A stretch of DNA of 64,000 nucleotides from an uncultured Maritimibacter sp. (GCA_913063035.1 CAJXYS010000006.1:1-64000); one strand, 5' to 3'. Positions 1 through 8,907 are shown, numbered from the stretch's first letter. Program-made: numbers and translations. Notes: generated by a model from the letters alone, not told the origin.

Positions 1-417
1 CCGGACGGCCCGCGGCCGGCGCGGTTTGCAGACATCGCCGGCCTGCGCATGACCCCGCGGCAGGAGGAATCCGGCACCGCCGGGCTCTTCGACGCGCTGG
101 CGGCCGAGAGCGGCCTCGACCTCTCGGCGGTGACCGTCACGGCCGCGGCGCGGACCGAGGACGACGCGGTCGAGACCGTCCGGCGCGGGACCGCCGACGT
201 CACCTTCGGGCTCGAGGCCGTGGCCCGGCGGTTCGGGCTCGACTTCGCGCCGGTGATCGAGGAGGAGTTCGCGCTGCTCGTCGACCGCAAGGCCTGGTTC
301 GAGCCGCCCTTCCAGGCCTTCCTCGCCTTCTGCGGGACCGATGCCTTCCGCGTCCAGGCCGAGAGCTACGGCGGCTACGACGTGGCCGCGCTCGGCACCG
401 TCGCCTGGAACGCGTGA
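1..417 (+). CDS. Partial PBP-like (MoeA/ModE-associated) substrate-binding domain protein
   Basis: The reading frame is open from the first base, so this is the C-terminal 138 residues of a gene that starts left of the window. The segment RQEESGT, then a mid-region 'GTADVTFGLEAVARRFGLDF' followed by 'EEFALLVDR', matches the PBP-like domain that follows DNA-binding or molybdopterin modules in bacterial regulators, where it is thought to sense molybdate or a related small ligand. No DNA-binding part is visible because it would lie upstream. The family assignment comes from recall of the motif pattern. It converges on the CBS gene with a 52-base gap. Confidence 0.6.
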   Translation, partial: PDGPRPARFADIAGLRMTPRQEESGTAGLFDALAAESGLDLSAVTVTAAARTEDDAVETVRRGTADVTFGLEAVARRFGLDFAPVIEEEFALLVDRKAWFEPPFQAFLAFCGTDAFRVQAESYGGYDVAALGTVAWNA

Positions 418-469
418 CGGATCAGCTGTGCCGCGACACGAGACACCCCGGCCACGGGGCCGGACCCCG

Positions 470-904
470 CTAGGCCCCGTCGGCGGGCTTCGCGGACGAC
501 ATCTCCTTGAAGCGCTCGAACATCATCAGGTATTCGGCGGGCACGTCGCGATAGGACAGCAGCCCCAGGATGCGCCCGTCCTCCAGCACCGGAAGATGGC
601 GAAAGGCATCCCCCAGTTTCGCGGCCAGCGCATCGGAAATCGCCTCGTCCGCCCCCACCGTGACCGGATCGGCGGTCATCACCGCCCCGGCGGTGGTCTC
701 GGCCGGCGGCAGATCACGCGCCACGGCCCGGAAGACGATATCCCTTTCGGACAACACACCCGCCAGGCGGTCACCGTCGAGCACCGCGACGGCGCCCACG
801 CCCCGGCTCGCCATGAGCCGGGCGGCATCGGACAGCGGGGTGTCGGGAGACACGCTTTGCAACGGACGCTCTCCAAGAAGTTCGCGAATGGTCCTGACGC
901 TCAT
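470..904 (-). CDS. Tandem CBS-domain protein
   Basis: This 144-residue soluble protein is almost entirely a CBS pair: the first around residues 8-65 (VSPDTPLSDAARLM, GVLSERDIV) and the second around 75-130 (AVMTADPVTVGADEAISDAL, LGLLSYRDV). Free-standing CBS pairs bind adenine nucleotides or SAM and usually act as small energy or redox sensors. The protein has no catalytic domain and no membrane segment. It is divergent from the LysR gene across 185 bases. Such proteins are often in low-oxygen regulons in Rhodobacterales, but I saw no FNR-type box upstream here. Confidence 0.88.
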   Translation of the reverse strand: MSVRTIRELLGERPLQSVSPDTPLSDAARLMASRGVGAVAVLDGDRLAGVLSERDIVFRAVARDLPPAETTAGAVMTADPVTVGADEAISDALAAKLGDAFRHLPVLEDGRILGLLSYRDVPAEYLMMFERFKEMSSAKPADGA

Positions 905-1089
905 GGGCTCTCCTTACGCGGTCTGCGAAACCGTGCCATCCGGCCGAGCCTAGTCGCGGGCCCGGGCGATCACAAGATGGCGGCGCCGATCGTCCCGCTG
1001 CCGAGAACGGGCCGCGGGGCGGGCGCCGCGCAGCCCGGCACGCGACATCCGGCCTGCGGCCCCGCGGATCGTCCTGTAAACTGGACCCG

Positions 1090-1986
1090 ATGGCACGAAT
1101 CAACCTCGAACAGCTCCGGAGTTTCCTGACCGTCGTGCGCATGGGCGGCATCAGCAAGGCGTCGCAGGCGCTGAACCTGACCCAGCCGGCGGTGACCACG
1201 CGGATCCGCAAGCTCGAACAGTCGCTGGCCACCGACCTCTTCGACAGGACGGGCGCCGGGCTGCGGCTGACGAAGCGGGGCGAGATGCTCCTGAAATACG
1301 CCGAGCAGTTCGAACAGCTGGGCGAGTTGGTGGCCCGCGACGTCGTGGACCCCGGCGGCACCGAGGGTCACCTGCGGCTCGGTGTTTCGGAAACCATCGC
1401 GCAGTGCTGGCTGCCGGCCTTCATCTCGCGGCTGCACCAGCGCTATCCCAAGCTTGAAATCGAGATCAATGTCGACATTTCGATGAACCTGCGGGCCGGG
1501 CTGCTGGATCGCGAGATCGACCTCGCGATCCTGTTGGGACCGATATCGGAATACTCCGTCGACAATATCGAGCTGCCGGGCTTCGATCTCGCCTGGTACT
1601 GCGCGGCCGACACGCGGCCCGACCCCGCCGCCCCGTTCACGAGGCCGGTCATCACCTATGCCCGGAATACCCGGCCCTACCGCGAGCTGAAGGCCGAGCT
1701 GTTCCGCCGGGTCGGCCCGGGAATCCCGCTCTTTCCCTCGACGTCGCTGTCGGCCTGCTTCCGCCTGGTCGAGGCCGGGCTCGGCGTCGCCGCACTGCCG
1801 CGGGCGCTCGGCACGGCCTATGTCGAGAGCGGACGCATCGCGGAGTTCGACCCCGGCTGGCGCCCGGCGCCGCTGCGCTTCTCGGCCTCCTATATGGGCG
1901 AGCCGCGCAGCCACATGCTCGCCACCGCCGCCGAAACCGCGCGGCAGGTGGCGATCGACCACGAAATGCATAAAAATTCTTTATAG
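1090..1986 (+). CDS. LysR-family transcriptional regulator
   Basis: This is a 298-residue LysR-type regulator. The N-terminal winged helix-turn-helix lies at about residues 4-62 (LEQLRSFLTVVRMGGISKASQALNLTQPAV is spread over the helices), followed by a periplasmic-binding-like effector domain from about residue 90. It lies 73 bases upstream of DUF1445 and in the same direction as the DUF1445-TRAP-pxpBC genes, so it probably controls them in response to an amino-acid-like ligand such as 5-oxoproline. That role is inferred from position. The end of the gene and the following gap are unusually A/T-rich (around 1965-2015), consistent with a promoter for the downstream operon. Confidence 0.9.
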   Translation: MARINLEQLRSFLTVVRMGGISKASQALNLTQPAVTTRIRKLEQSLATDLFDRTGAGLRLTKRGEMLLKYAEQFEQLGELVARDVVDPGGTEGHLRLGVSETIAQCWLPAFISRLHQRYPKLEIEINVDISMNLRAGLLDREIDLAILLGPISEYSVDNIELPGFDLAWYCAADTRPDPAAPFTRPVITYARNTRPYRELKAELFRRVGPGIPLFPSTSLSACFRLVEAGLGVAALPRALGTAYVESGRIAEFDPGWRPAPLRFSASYMGEPRSHMLATAAETARQVAIDHEMHKNSL

Positions 1987-2059
1987 TTTCGGCAAATTTT
2001 ATTCGATTTGTCTTTATGCGTGGCTATGGTGATGCTTTCCGCAACGGGAGAGTCGCGGA

Positions 2060-2878
2060 ATGGACTGCACATACGACAGGCTCAGGACGATGGACACCGG
2101 CGCGGTGCGCGCGGCGATCCGCGCCGGTCGGTACAGGGGGCACACGGCCGGGCTGGGCGCAGGCAAGCTGCAGGCCAACGTCGTGATCATCCCCGAACGC
2201 TACGCGCTCGACTTCATGCGCTACTGCCAGCGCAATCCCAAGCCCTGTCCGCTGACCGGCGTCACCGATACGGGCGATCCGTGCATGACGACGCTGGGGC
2301 GTGACATCGACATCCGCACGGACGTGCCCGCCTACAACGTCTATCGCGACGGGATCCTGGCCGATACTGTCCCGGACATCCGCGCGCTCTGGCGGGAGGA
2401 TCTCGTGGCCTTCGCGCTCGGCTGTTCGTTCACCTTCGAACGCGCCCTGCAGGACGCCGGCGTGCCGCTCTGGCATATCGATCACAACACCACCGTGCCG
2501 ATGTTCCGCTCGGACATGGACACGACCCCGGCCGGGCCCTTCGCCGGCAGGATGGTCGTGAGCATGCGCGCGATCCCGGCGGACCGGCTGGACGAAGTGC
2601 GCGCGATCTCGCGGCGCTTCCCGCTGGCCCATGGCGGACCGGTCCATGCCGGCGACCCCGCCGCGATCGGCATCGCCGATATCGGCCGTCCCGACTGGGG
2701 CGACCCGGCGCCGGTCGCGGCCGGCGAGGTGCCGGTTTTCTGGGCTTGCGGGGTGACGCCGCAGGTCGCGGTCGAACAGGCGGGCCTGCCGCTCTGCATA
2801 ACCCACCGGCCCGGCCGCATGCTGATCACCGACGTCGCCGAGGACGCCGAGGTCCCGGTGATTCCCCCCAAACGATAA
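2060..2878 (+). CDS. DUF1445 / YcsI-type putative hydro-lyase (D-glutamate cyclase family)
   Basis: The 272 residues fit the DUF1445 family (YcsI of the Bacillus kip locus; it is also the N-terminal half of the mammalian D-glutamate cyclase). Visible family blocks are TAGLGAGKLQANVVIIPE near residues 30-48, the 'FALGCSFTFE' block near 120 with a conserved Cys, HIDHNTTVPMF near 140, and 'FWACGVTPQ' near 230. Members of the wider family act on glutamate/5-oxoproline-type substrates, but the bacterial activity is not firmly established. The start at 2060 follows a GGGAG site 9 bases upstream; an internal Met at 2090 is an alternative. It leads the dctPQM-pxpBC operon. Confidence 0.88.
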   Translation: MDCTYDRLRTMDTGAVRAAIRAGRYRGHTAGLGAGKLQANVVIIPERYALDFMRYCQRNPKPCPLTGVTDTGDPCMTTLGRDIDIRTDVPAYNVYRDGILADTVPDIRALWREDLVAFALGCSFTFERALQDAGVPLWHIDHNTTVPMFRSDMDTTPAGPFAGRMVVSMRAIPADRLDEVRAISRRFPLAHGGPVHAGDPAAIGIADIGRPDWGDPAPVAAGEVPVFWACGVTPQVAVEQAGLPLCITHRPGRMLITDVAEDAEVPVIPPKR

Positions 2879-2902
2879 GACGAGACCAACAAGGAGAGAG
2901 AG

Positions 2903-3940
2903 ATGAAACAGATACTCAGCACCGCCGCCGTCGCGACGCTCGCCGCGAGCCCGCTCGCCGCGCAGGACCTTTCCGTCGTCGGCAGCTGGTCCAGCCTGCC
3001 GCTGCACCAGCAATTCGAAGCCCCGTTCTGGACCGAGACCCTGCCCGAGGCCTCGGGCGGCGCGATCGACGTCTCGATGACCACGCATGGCCAGATGAAC
3101 CTCGGGGTGGCCGACGTCTATCGCCTGCTGGGCCAGGGCGTCTACGACGTGGCGATGACCGTGGCCGACTATGCCGTGGCCGACGCGCCGGCGCTCGAGG
3201 GGCTGGACGTGCCGCTCGTGGCGCTCTCCGCGTCCGAGGCCCGCGCCATGGTCGAGGCCGCGCGCCCGATGGTCGAGGAGATCTTCCGCGACACCTTCAA
3301 CAGCCACGTCCTGGCCGTCGCGCCCTACCCGCCCCAGGTCGTGTTCTGCAACGCGGAGGTCAGCGAACTGGCCGATCTCGAAGGCCTCAAGATCCGTGCC
3401 TCGGGCCGGATGACCGCCAAGTTCCTCGAAGCGCTCGGCGCGGAGGGCGTGAATGTCGGCTTCTCCGAGGTGCCCGGCGCCCTGCAGAAGGGCGTGGTGG
3501 ACTGCGCCGTGACCGGCGCCGGCTCGGGCTACAGCGCGGGCTGGTGGGAAGTCTCCACGCATCTGATGCCGATCCCGCTGGGCGGCTGGGACTCGGTCGT
3601 GACGGCGATCAATCTCGACAAGTGGAACAGCCTCGACGCCGAGACGCAGGCGCTGATCACCTCGCAGATCGAGACCGAGTTCGAGGATCCGGCCTGGGCC
3701 GTGGCGCAGGACGCGCTGGTCAACGACATCGCCTGCCTGACCGGCAACGGCGAATGCCCGGCCGGCGAAGCCCGCGACATGACCCTGGTCAAGGTGTCGG
3801 ACGCCGATTTCGAGAAAGCGCGGACCATCCTCGTGAGCCAGGTGCTGCCCGAATGGGCCGAGCGTGCGGGCGGCGACTGGGCCGAACGCTGGAACGCCTC
3901 CGTCGGCGAGGTGGTCGGCGTGACCATCGCGACCGAGTAA
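2903..3940 (+). CDS. dctP: TRAP transporter solute-binding protein (DctP family)
   Basis: This is a 345-residue periplasmic binding protein with a Sec signal peptide (MKQILSTAAVATLAASPLAAQ, cleavage after AAQ or near it). It captures a small carboxylate for the DctQM permease. The conserved DctP block with an Arg that binds the substrate carboxylate is at about residues 155-175 (LEGLKIRASG), followed by 'FSEVPGALQKGVVDCAVTG'. A pair of Cys near residue 275-285 (ACLTGNGEC) could form a disulfide. A strong AAGGAGAGAGAG ribosome site precedes it. Position between DUF1445 and pxpBC suggests 5-oxoproline, glutamate or a derivative as ligand (inference). Confidence 0.93.
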   Translation: MKQILSTAAVATLAASPLAAQDLSVVGSWSSLPLHQQFEAPFWTETLPEASGGAIDVSMTTHGQMNLGVADVYRLLGQGVYDVAMTVADYAVADAPALEGLDVPLVALSASEARAMVEAARPMVEEIFRDTFNSHVLAVAPYPPQVVFCNAEVSELADLEGLKIRASGRMTAKFLEALGAEGVNVGFSEVPGALQKGVVDCAVTGAGSGYSAGWWEVSTHLMPIPLGGWDSVVTAINLDKWNSLDAETQALITSQIETEFEDPAWAVAQDALVNDIACLTGNGECPAGEARDMTLVKVSDADFEKARTILVSQVLPEWAERAGGDWAERWNASVGEVVGVTIATE

Positions 3941-3959
3941 GACGCGGACGAGGAAACAG

Positions 3960-4520
3960 GTGGGGATCCCGATGGCGGACCGTGTCCTTTCGGCGCTGCG
4001 CCGGCTCAACCGGCTGGTCGCCGTGCTGGTCGGCATCATGCTGCTGGCCTGCGCCGGCGTCGTGCTGCTGGACATCGTGCTGCGCCAGGCGGGGTCCTCG
4101 CTGGGCGGCACGGACGAGATCAGCGGCTATGCCATGGCGATCGCCACCTCCTGGGGCATGGGCTACGCGCTTATGGAACTCGGCCATGTCCGCATCGACC
4201 TGCTGCGCAGCCGCGCCGGTGCGCGCGGCCGCGTGCTCTTCGATCTTTTCTCGATGCTCGTGCTCAGCGGCACCGTGTCGCTGATCGCGGTCAAATGCTG
4301 GCCGGTGCTGGAACGGTCGCTGTCGATGTCGTCGCGGGCCAACACCCCGCTCGAGACGCCGCTCTGGATCGTGCAGCTGCCCTGGTTCGCGGGATGGGTG
4401 TGGTTCGCGCTCATGGCGTGGCTCACCTTCCTCGTCGCGCTGACACTGGTGGCACAGGGCCGGTTCGCGGCCGCCGAGCGCGCCATCGGCGCCTTCGCCG
4501 AGAAGGAGGCCGCGCCATGA
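3960..4520 (+). CDS. dctQ: TRAP transporter small permease (DctQ family)
   Basis: A roughly 186-residue integral membrane protein with four predicted helices, typical of DctQ subunits that bridge the binding protein and the large permease. The sequence 'GGTDEISGYAMAIATSWGMGYAL' region (about residues 45-70) is the usual DctQ conserved block. The start could be GTG at 3960, preceded by an AGGAAAC site, or ATG at 3972 (MADRV). The gene ends in an ATGA overlap with dctM, indicating translational coupling. Confidence 0.9.
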   Translation: MGIPMADRVLSALRRLNRLVAVLVGIMLLACAGVVLLDIVLRQAGSSLGGTDEISGYAMAIATSWGMGYALMELGHVRIDLLRSRAGARGRVLFDLFSMLVLSGTVSLIAVKCWPVLERSLSMSSRANTPLETPLWIVQLPWFAGWVWFALMAWLTFLVALTLVAQGRFAAAERAIGAFAEKEAAP

Positions 4521-5803
4521 TCACCTATGTCTCGATCGGGCTGCTGGCCCTTCTCAGCCTGTCGATCCCGGTGGGGATCGTCCTGTTCCTGCTGGGGTTC
4601 GGGGTGGACAGCTTCTTCAGCGCCTTCCCGCTGATCCGCGGGCTGGGCAACATGGTCTGGTCGACCTCCAACAACGCGACGCTGATCGCGATCCCCTTCT
4701 TCGTGCTCCTGGGCGAGATCCTGGTGCGCAGCGGCGTCGCCGCCAAGACCTATGCCGCGCTGGACCGCTGGATCTCGTGGCTGCCCGGGGGGCTGGTTCA
4801 TGCGAACGTGGCCACGGCCACGATGTTCTCGGCCACGTCGGGATCTTCCGTCGCCACGGCGGCCACGGTCGCGACCGTGGCCATGCCGCAGGCCGAGAAA
4901 CTCGGCTACGATCCCAAGCTCTTCTCCGGCGCCATCGCCGCGGGCGGCACGCTGGGCATCATGATCCCGCCTTCGATCAACCTGATCGTCTACGGCTTCC
5001 TGACCCAGACATCGATCCCGCAGCTTTTCCTCGCGGGGCTGGTGCCGGGTATCGGCCTCGCCATCGGCTTCATCATCATCACCGCGCTGATCTGCACCGT
5101 CCGCCCCGAGCTTGGCGGCGAGCGCCGCGTCTTCGCCCTGCCCGAAATGCTGGGCGCGCTGGTGCACCTCGTCCCGATCATCCTGCTATTCACCGTCATC
5201 ATCGGCACGATCTACAAGGGCTGGGCCACACCGACCGAGGCCGCCGCCGTGGGCGTGGCCGGAGCCATCGCGATCGCGGCGGTCTTCGGGGGCATCTCGC
5301 TGTCGATGTTCACCGAGAGCATTCTGGGCACGATCAAGATCACCTCCATGATCATGCTGGTGGTGCTGGGGGCGTCCTTCCTGAACTTCACCCTCGCCTC
5401 GGCCGGCCTGGGCAACGAGCTGCGCGCGTTCCTCGACGGTCTCGGCCTGTCGCCGCTGATGACGATCCTGGTAATCGTCGGCATCTACATCGTGCTCGGT
5501 TTCTTCATCGAAACGCTCTCGCTGATGGTCGTCACGATCCCGATCATCGTGCCGCTGGTGGTCGAGCTGGGCTACGACCCGATCTGGTTCGGCATCCTGA
5601 TGATCGTGCTGATCGAGATGGCGCTGATCACGCCGCCCGTGGGCCTGAACCTCTATGTCGTCCAGGGCGCGCGCGAGGGCGGCCGGATGAGCGAGGTGAT
5701 GCTGGGCGCGATCCCTTTCGTCATCGCCATGCTGCTGATGGTGGTGGCCCTGATCGCCGTTCCGGGCATTGCGCTCTGGCTTCCGGGCGCGGTCCAGCCA
5801 TAG
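4517..5803 (+). CDS. dctM: TRAP transporter large permease (DctM family)
   Basis: This 428-residue polytopic membrane protein is the sodium-coupled transport subunit of the TRAP system. Conserved DctM features are visible: ATMFSATSGSSVATAATV near residue 100, IPPSINLIVYG near 155, and ALITPPVGLNLYV near 375. About 12 hydrophobic helices span the whole length, normal for the family. The ATG at 4517 overlaps the dctQ stop by four bases (ATGA) and follows GGAGG. The frame is open further upstream, but that part is dctQ read in another frame and carries no DctM similarity. pxpB follows after 12 bases. Confidence 0.94.
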   Translation: MITYVSIGLLALLSLSIPVGIVLFLLGFGVDSFFSAFPLIRGLGNMVWSTSNNATLIAIPFFVLLGEILVRSGVAAKTYAALDRWISWLPGGLVHANVATATMFSATSGSSVATAATVATVAMPQAEKLGYDPKLFSGAIAAGGTLGIMIPPSINLIVYGFLTQTSIPQLFLAGLVPGIGLAIGFIIITALICTVRPELGGERRVFALPEMLGALVHLVPIILLFTVIIGTIYKGWATPTEAAAVGVAGAIAIAAVFGGISLSMFTESILGTIKITSMIMLVVLGASFLNFTLASAGLGNELRAFLDGLGLSPLMTILVIVGIYIVLGFFIETLSLMVVTIPIIVPLVVELGYDPIWFGILMIVLIEMALITPPVGLNLYVVQGAREGGRMSEVMLGAIPFVIAMLLMVVALIAVPGIALWLPGAVQP

Positions 5804-5815
5804 TCTGAAGCCACC

Positions 5816-6586
5816 ATGACACCCGAGACGGACGATATCTCCACCGCCGCCGCGGGGGCCGACCGGCCCACGATCCGGACCGTCGGCGTCGACGGCCTGC
5901 TGGTCAGCTTCGGCGCCCGCCTGAGCGAGCCGGCCAACCGGGCCGCCCTGGCCTTCCGCGACGCCGTAGAGGCCGCCGGCTGGGACGGCGTCGCGGAAAG
6001 CTCGACCTCGCTGGTCTCGACCTATCTGCGCTTCGACCCGGTCCATGCCGATCACGAAACGCTGCGTGCCGCGCTCGCGGATCTGCTCGCCGCGCGGGAC
6101 TGGTACGCGGCCCCGCTGCCGGAAGGCCGGCGGTTCTGGCGCATCCCGACCGTCTATGGCGGCGATCACGGACCGCTTCTCGACGAGGCCGCGGCGGCGG
6201 CCGGGCTGGCGCCCGAGGCCGCGATCGAGTCGCTCTCGACCAGCCGCGTCCGGGTCCAGACGATCGGCTTCGCGCCGGGCCAGCCCTATCTGGGCGAATT
6301 GGACCAGGCCTGGGACATTCCCCGCCAGAAATCCCTGACCGCACGGGTTCCCGAGGGAGCCCTGACGGTGGCGATCCGCCAGATGGTGCTCTTCTCGGTC
6401 AGCACGCCGACGGGTTGGCGCCATGTGGGCCAGACCGCGCTGCGTCTATTCCGGCCGGACGCGGACACGCCTTTCGTCCTGCGCCCGGGCGACGAGGTGC
6501 TGTTCGACGCCGTGACGCCTGAGGAGCTGGACAACATGCGGCAGGCCGGCCCCGACGGCGGCGCGACCTTCGAGACGATCCGGTGA
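5816..6586 (+). CDS. pxpB: 5-oxoprolinase subunit PxpB (KipI family)
   Basis: These 256 residues match the KipI/PxpB allophanate-hydrolase-subunit-1-like family. The family signature is clear: 'IPTVYGGDHGPLL' near residue 110 and 'GFAPGQPYLGEL' near 150 (normally GF.PGFPYL). With PxpA and PxpC, PxpB forms the ATP-dependent 5-oxoprolinase that opens 5-oxoproline to glutamate. Its stop overlaps the pxpC start by four bases. The N-terminal 20 residues are longer than in E. coli and look unstructured. No pxpA is adjacent, which is unusual since the three genes are normally together. Confidence 0.93.
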   Translation: MTPETDDISTAAAGADRPTIRTVGVDGLLVSFGARLSEPANRAALAFRDAVEAAGWDGVAESSTSLVSTYLRFDPVHADHETLRAALADLLAARDWYAAPLPEGRRFWRIPTVYGGDHGPLLDEAAAAAGLAPEAAIESLSTSRVRVQTIGFAPGQPYLGELDQAWDIPRQKSLTARVPEGALTVAIRQMVLFSVSTPTGWRHVGQTALRLFRPDADTPFVLRPGDEVLFDAVTPEELDNMRQAGPDGGATFETIR

Positions 6587-7611
6587 CCCGCCGCCTGACC
6601 GTCCATCGCGCCGGGCCCGGCGTGAGCATCCAGGATCGGGGCCGCCCCGGCTATCTGGGCTTCGGCCTGTCGCGCGGTGGGGCGGCAGACCTGCTGGCCC
6701 TCGCCGAAGGCGCCGCGCTGCTCGGCCAGGACAGCGACTGCGCCGCGCTGGAAATGGCCGGGACAGGGGGCGAGTTCGAGGCCCATGCCGACCTGCGCAT
6801 CGCGCTCACCGGTGCGCCGATGCGCGCCACGATCGACGGCACCCGCCTCGCCTGGAACGCGAGCCACGCGCTGCCGGCCGGCGCGCGTCTTTCCATCGGC
6901 GGGGCGGAGGCGGGCACCTACGGATACCTGCATGTCGGCGGTGGCGTGGCCGGGCCCGAACGGCTCGGCTCGCGCAGCGCCCATCTGGCCAGCGGGCTGG
7001 GCGGGCCGCTGGCGGCGGGCGCGACGCTTGCCATCGGCCCCGATCCGCATCCGGGAGAGACCGGCCAATGCCTGCCAGGCATCCCCCGGTTCGACGGCGG
7101 CACCATCCGCGTCGTGCCCAGCCTGCAGACCGGGTTCTTCGCCGACAGCGAAATCGCCCGCTTCGAGTCCACGGGCTTTCGCCGGGACGCGCGCGGCAGC
7201 CGCATGGGCGTGCCGCTCGCCTTCGATACCGACGGCTTTCACAGCGATGCAGGTCTCAGCGTGCTGTCTGAAATCGTCATCCCCGGCGACATCCAGATCA
7301 CCGGCGACGGAACGCCCTTCGTGCTGCTCTGCGAATGCCAGACCACGGGCGGCTACCCGCGGATCGGCTCGGTCCTGCCCTGCGACCTGCCGTGGGTGGT
7401 GCAGGCGCCGCCCGGGGCGGGGCTGCGCTTTCGCTTCGTCACGCTGCATGCGGCGCTGGCGGCCGAACGCAGCGCGCAGGTGCACCGTGACGGGCTGCGC
7501 GGCACCCTTCGCCCGCTGGTCCGCGACCCCGCCGAGATCCGCGACCTGCTTGCCTACCAGCTGGTCGGTGGCGTGACCGCCGGGGATGACGGCGACCCGG
7601 GCGTCGCCTGA
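6583..7611 (+). CDS. pxpC: 5-oxoprolinase subunit PxpC (KipA family)
   Basis: A 342-residue KipA/PxpC protein of the allophanate-hydrolase-subunit-2-like family. The diagnostic N-terminus reads 'RAGPGVSIQDRGRPGYLGFG' followed by a Gly-Gly-Ala-Asp segment and ALEM near residue 55; further conserved blocks include YGYLHVGGGV near 115 and 'FVLLCECQTTGGYPRIGSV' near 250. It pairs with PxpB to make the biotin-independent 5-oxoprolinase core. It starts with GTG in a GTGA overlap with pxpB. It is the last gene of the LysR-linked operon and converges on the photolyase-like gene with a 7-base gap. Confidence 0.93.
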   Translation: MTRRLTVHRAGPGVSIQDRGRPGYLGFGLSRGGAADLLALAEGAALLGQDSDCAALEMAGTGGEFEAHADLRIALTGAPMRATIDGTRLAWNASHALPAGARLSIGGAEAGTYGYLHVGGGVAGPERLGSRSAHLASGLGGPLAAGATLAIGPDPHPGETGQCLPGIPRFDGGTIRVVPSLQTGFFADSEIARFESTGFRRDARGSRMGVPLAFDTDGFHSDAGLSVLSEIVIPGDIQITGDGTPFVLLCECQTTGGYPRIGSVLPCDLPWVVQAPPGAGLRFRFVTLHAALAAERSAQVHRDGLRGTLRPLVRDPAEIRDLLAYQLVGGVTAGDDGDPGVA

Positions 7612-7618
7612 CGGGCGA

Positions 7619-8842
7619 TCAGTCGAGGCCGGCAGCCTCAAGGATGGCGGGGATCTTCTTCTTTACCTTGAAGAAACCCGCCGTCGCATGCGGCCAGATC
7701 AGGCCGTCCCAATCGCGCCGCCATTCCGCCAGGACGATCCCCGCGCGGTCGAGCGCCGGTTGCGCCGCGTCCAGCCAGTCCCGAAGGGGGCCGCGTGGAA
7801 CGTAGGGCGTGACGATCTGCCGGGCCCCGGCGCGGAGGGCCCATCGGGCCAGGTCGTCCGGCACCCCTGCATACAGGGCGGCGCCGTCGCGCCCGAGCCG
7901 CGCCAAGGCATCCGCGCGCGCCGCGTCGTCGAACGCCGCGACATGCGGCGCCACGGACCGGGGCGAGCGCAGGTGACTGGCCGCGAGCGTGGCGACCGCA
8001 CGCAGATCGAGCGCCCCGGCGTCGAAATCCCCGGGGCAGCAATCTTCCTCGGTCAGGAGTAGCGCGGCCGGGATTCTCGGATCGGGCGGCGTGACGGGGC
8101 GCAGCGGCGCGACATCGGGCAGGCCGTGCGGTTCCTCGGCGCCGGCCAGATCCGGAAGGGCCTCGCACAGATCCGCCTCACGCGGGGCAAACCGCCGGTC
8201 GGTGAATTTCGCGATGTTCCACGCCTCGGCCTTGTAGGCTTTTCCCCGCGTGTGCAGACCGGCGACCCAGCGCCAGCCCAGGGTGTTCGAGGCCGGGTCG
8301 CCGTCCAGAAGATGGCGGAGAAAGAAATCGGCCCCGACGCGCCATGGCAGGCCCAGGGTGAAGATCCAGATCGAGGCGAACCACATCCGCGCGTGATTGT
8401 GCAGATAGCCGGTCTCGATCAGTTCCGCCGCCCAGGAGTCGAAACAGGCCAGGCCGGTCTCGCCCGCCTCGGCCGCGGCGACAGCCCGGCACAGCCTGCG
8501 ATCCTCCTCGAGCGCGACGAGGTCCCGGTGGAGACCGTCGCGATAGCTGTCCCAAACGCCCGGGCGGCGTTCCAGCCAGCCCTTGAAATAGCCCCGCCAG
8601 ATCACCTCCTGGATGAATTTTTCCGCCGCCTCCGGGCCATGCGCCTCCAGCGCGGTCGCGACGACCTCGCGCTCGGTCACAAGGCGCCAGCGCAAATAGG
8701 GCGACAGCATCGACACATCCCGGTGCGCGCCAGGGCCGCGGTCGAAATTGCGCCCCCGCGCATAGCGCGTGCCCATCCGCGGCGCGAAGGCCGCGAGCCG
8801 CGCCAGGCCGGCGGCCCGGCTGGCCTGGGGAAATCCTGTCAT
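7619..8842 (-). CDS. Photolyase/cryptochrome-like flavoprotein with FAD domain first (permuted order)
   Basis: The first ~235 residues are a FAD_binding_7 domain: TRYARGRNFDRGPGAHRDVS near residue 25, SPYLRW near 47, 'FIQEVIWRGYFKGWLERRPG' near 78, NHARMW near 150 and LLDGDPASNTLGWRWVAG near 180. These match the FAD- and lesion-binding core of photolyases. The usual N-terminal Rossmann-like domain is absent. Residues ~245-407 instead look like that domain moved to the C-terminus: a beta strand (ALLLTEEDC), then RWALRAGARQIVTPYVPRGP, 'AGIVLAEWRRDWDGLIWP' and a final GFFKVKKKIP segment. Start 8842 is supported by GGAGA seven bases upstream. Whether it repairs DNA or senses light cannot be read from sequence. 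Confidence 0.85.
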   Translation of the reverse strand: MTGFPQASRAAGLARLAAFAPRMGTRYARGRNFDRGPGAHRDVSMLSPYLRWRLVTEREVVATALEAHGPEAAEKFIQEVIWRGYFKGWLERRPGVWDSYRDGLHRDLVALEEDRRLCRAVAAAEAGETGLACFDSWAAELIETGYLHNHARMWFASIWIFTLGLPWRVGADFFLRHLLDGDPASNTLGWRWVAGLHTRGKAYKAEAWNIAKFTDRRFAPREADLCEALPDLAGAEEPHGLPDVAPLRPVTPPDPRIPAALLLTEEDCCPGDFDAGALDLRAVATLAASHLRSPRSVAPHVAAFDDAARADALARLGRDGAALYAGVPDDLARWALRAGARQIVTPYVPRGPLRDWLDAAQPALDRAGIVLAEWRRDWDGLIWPHATAGFFKVKKKIPAILEAAGLD

Positions 8843-8907
8843 GAAAGCGTCTCCGCATGTCGCATGCAGGGCGAACTGGACCGCGGCGCGGGAAAATCAA
8901 CGCCGGT

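Noticed and set aside
2024..4111. Long minus-strand open frame opposite DUF1445 and dctP
   Set aside because: Antisense shadow in high-GC DNA; the sense genes have full family motifs and ribosome sites.
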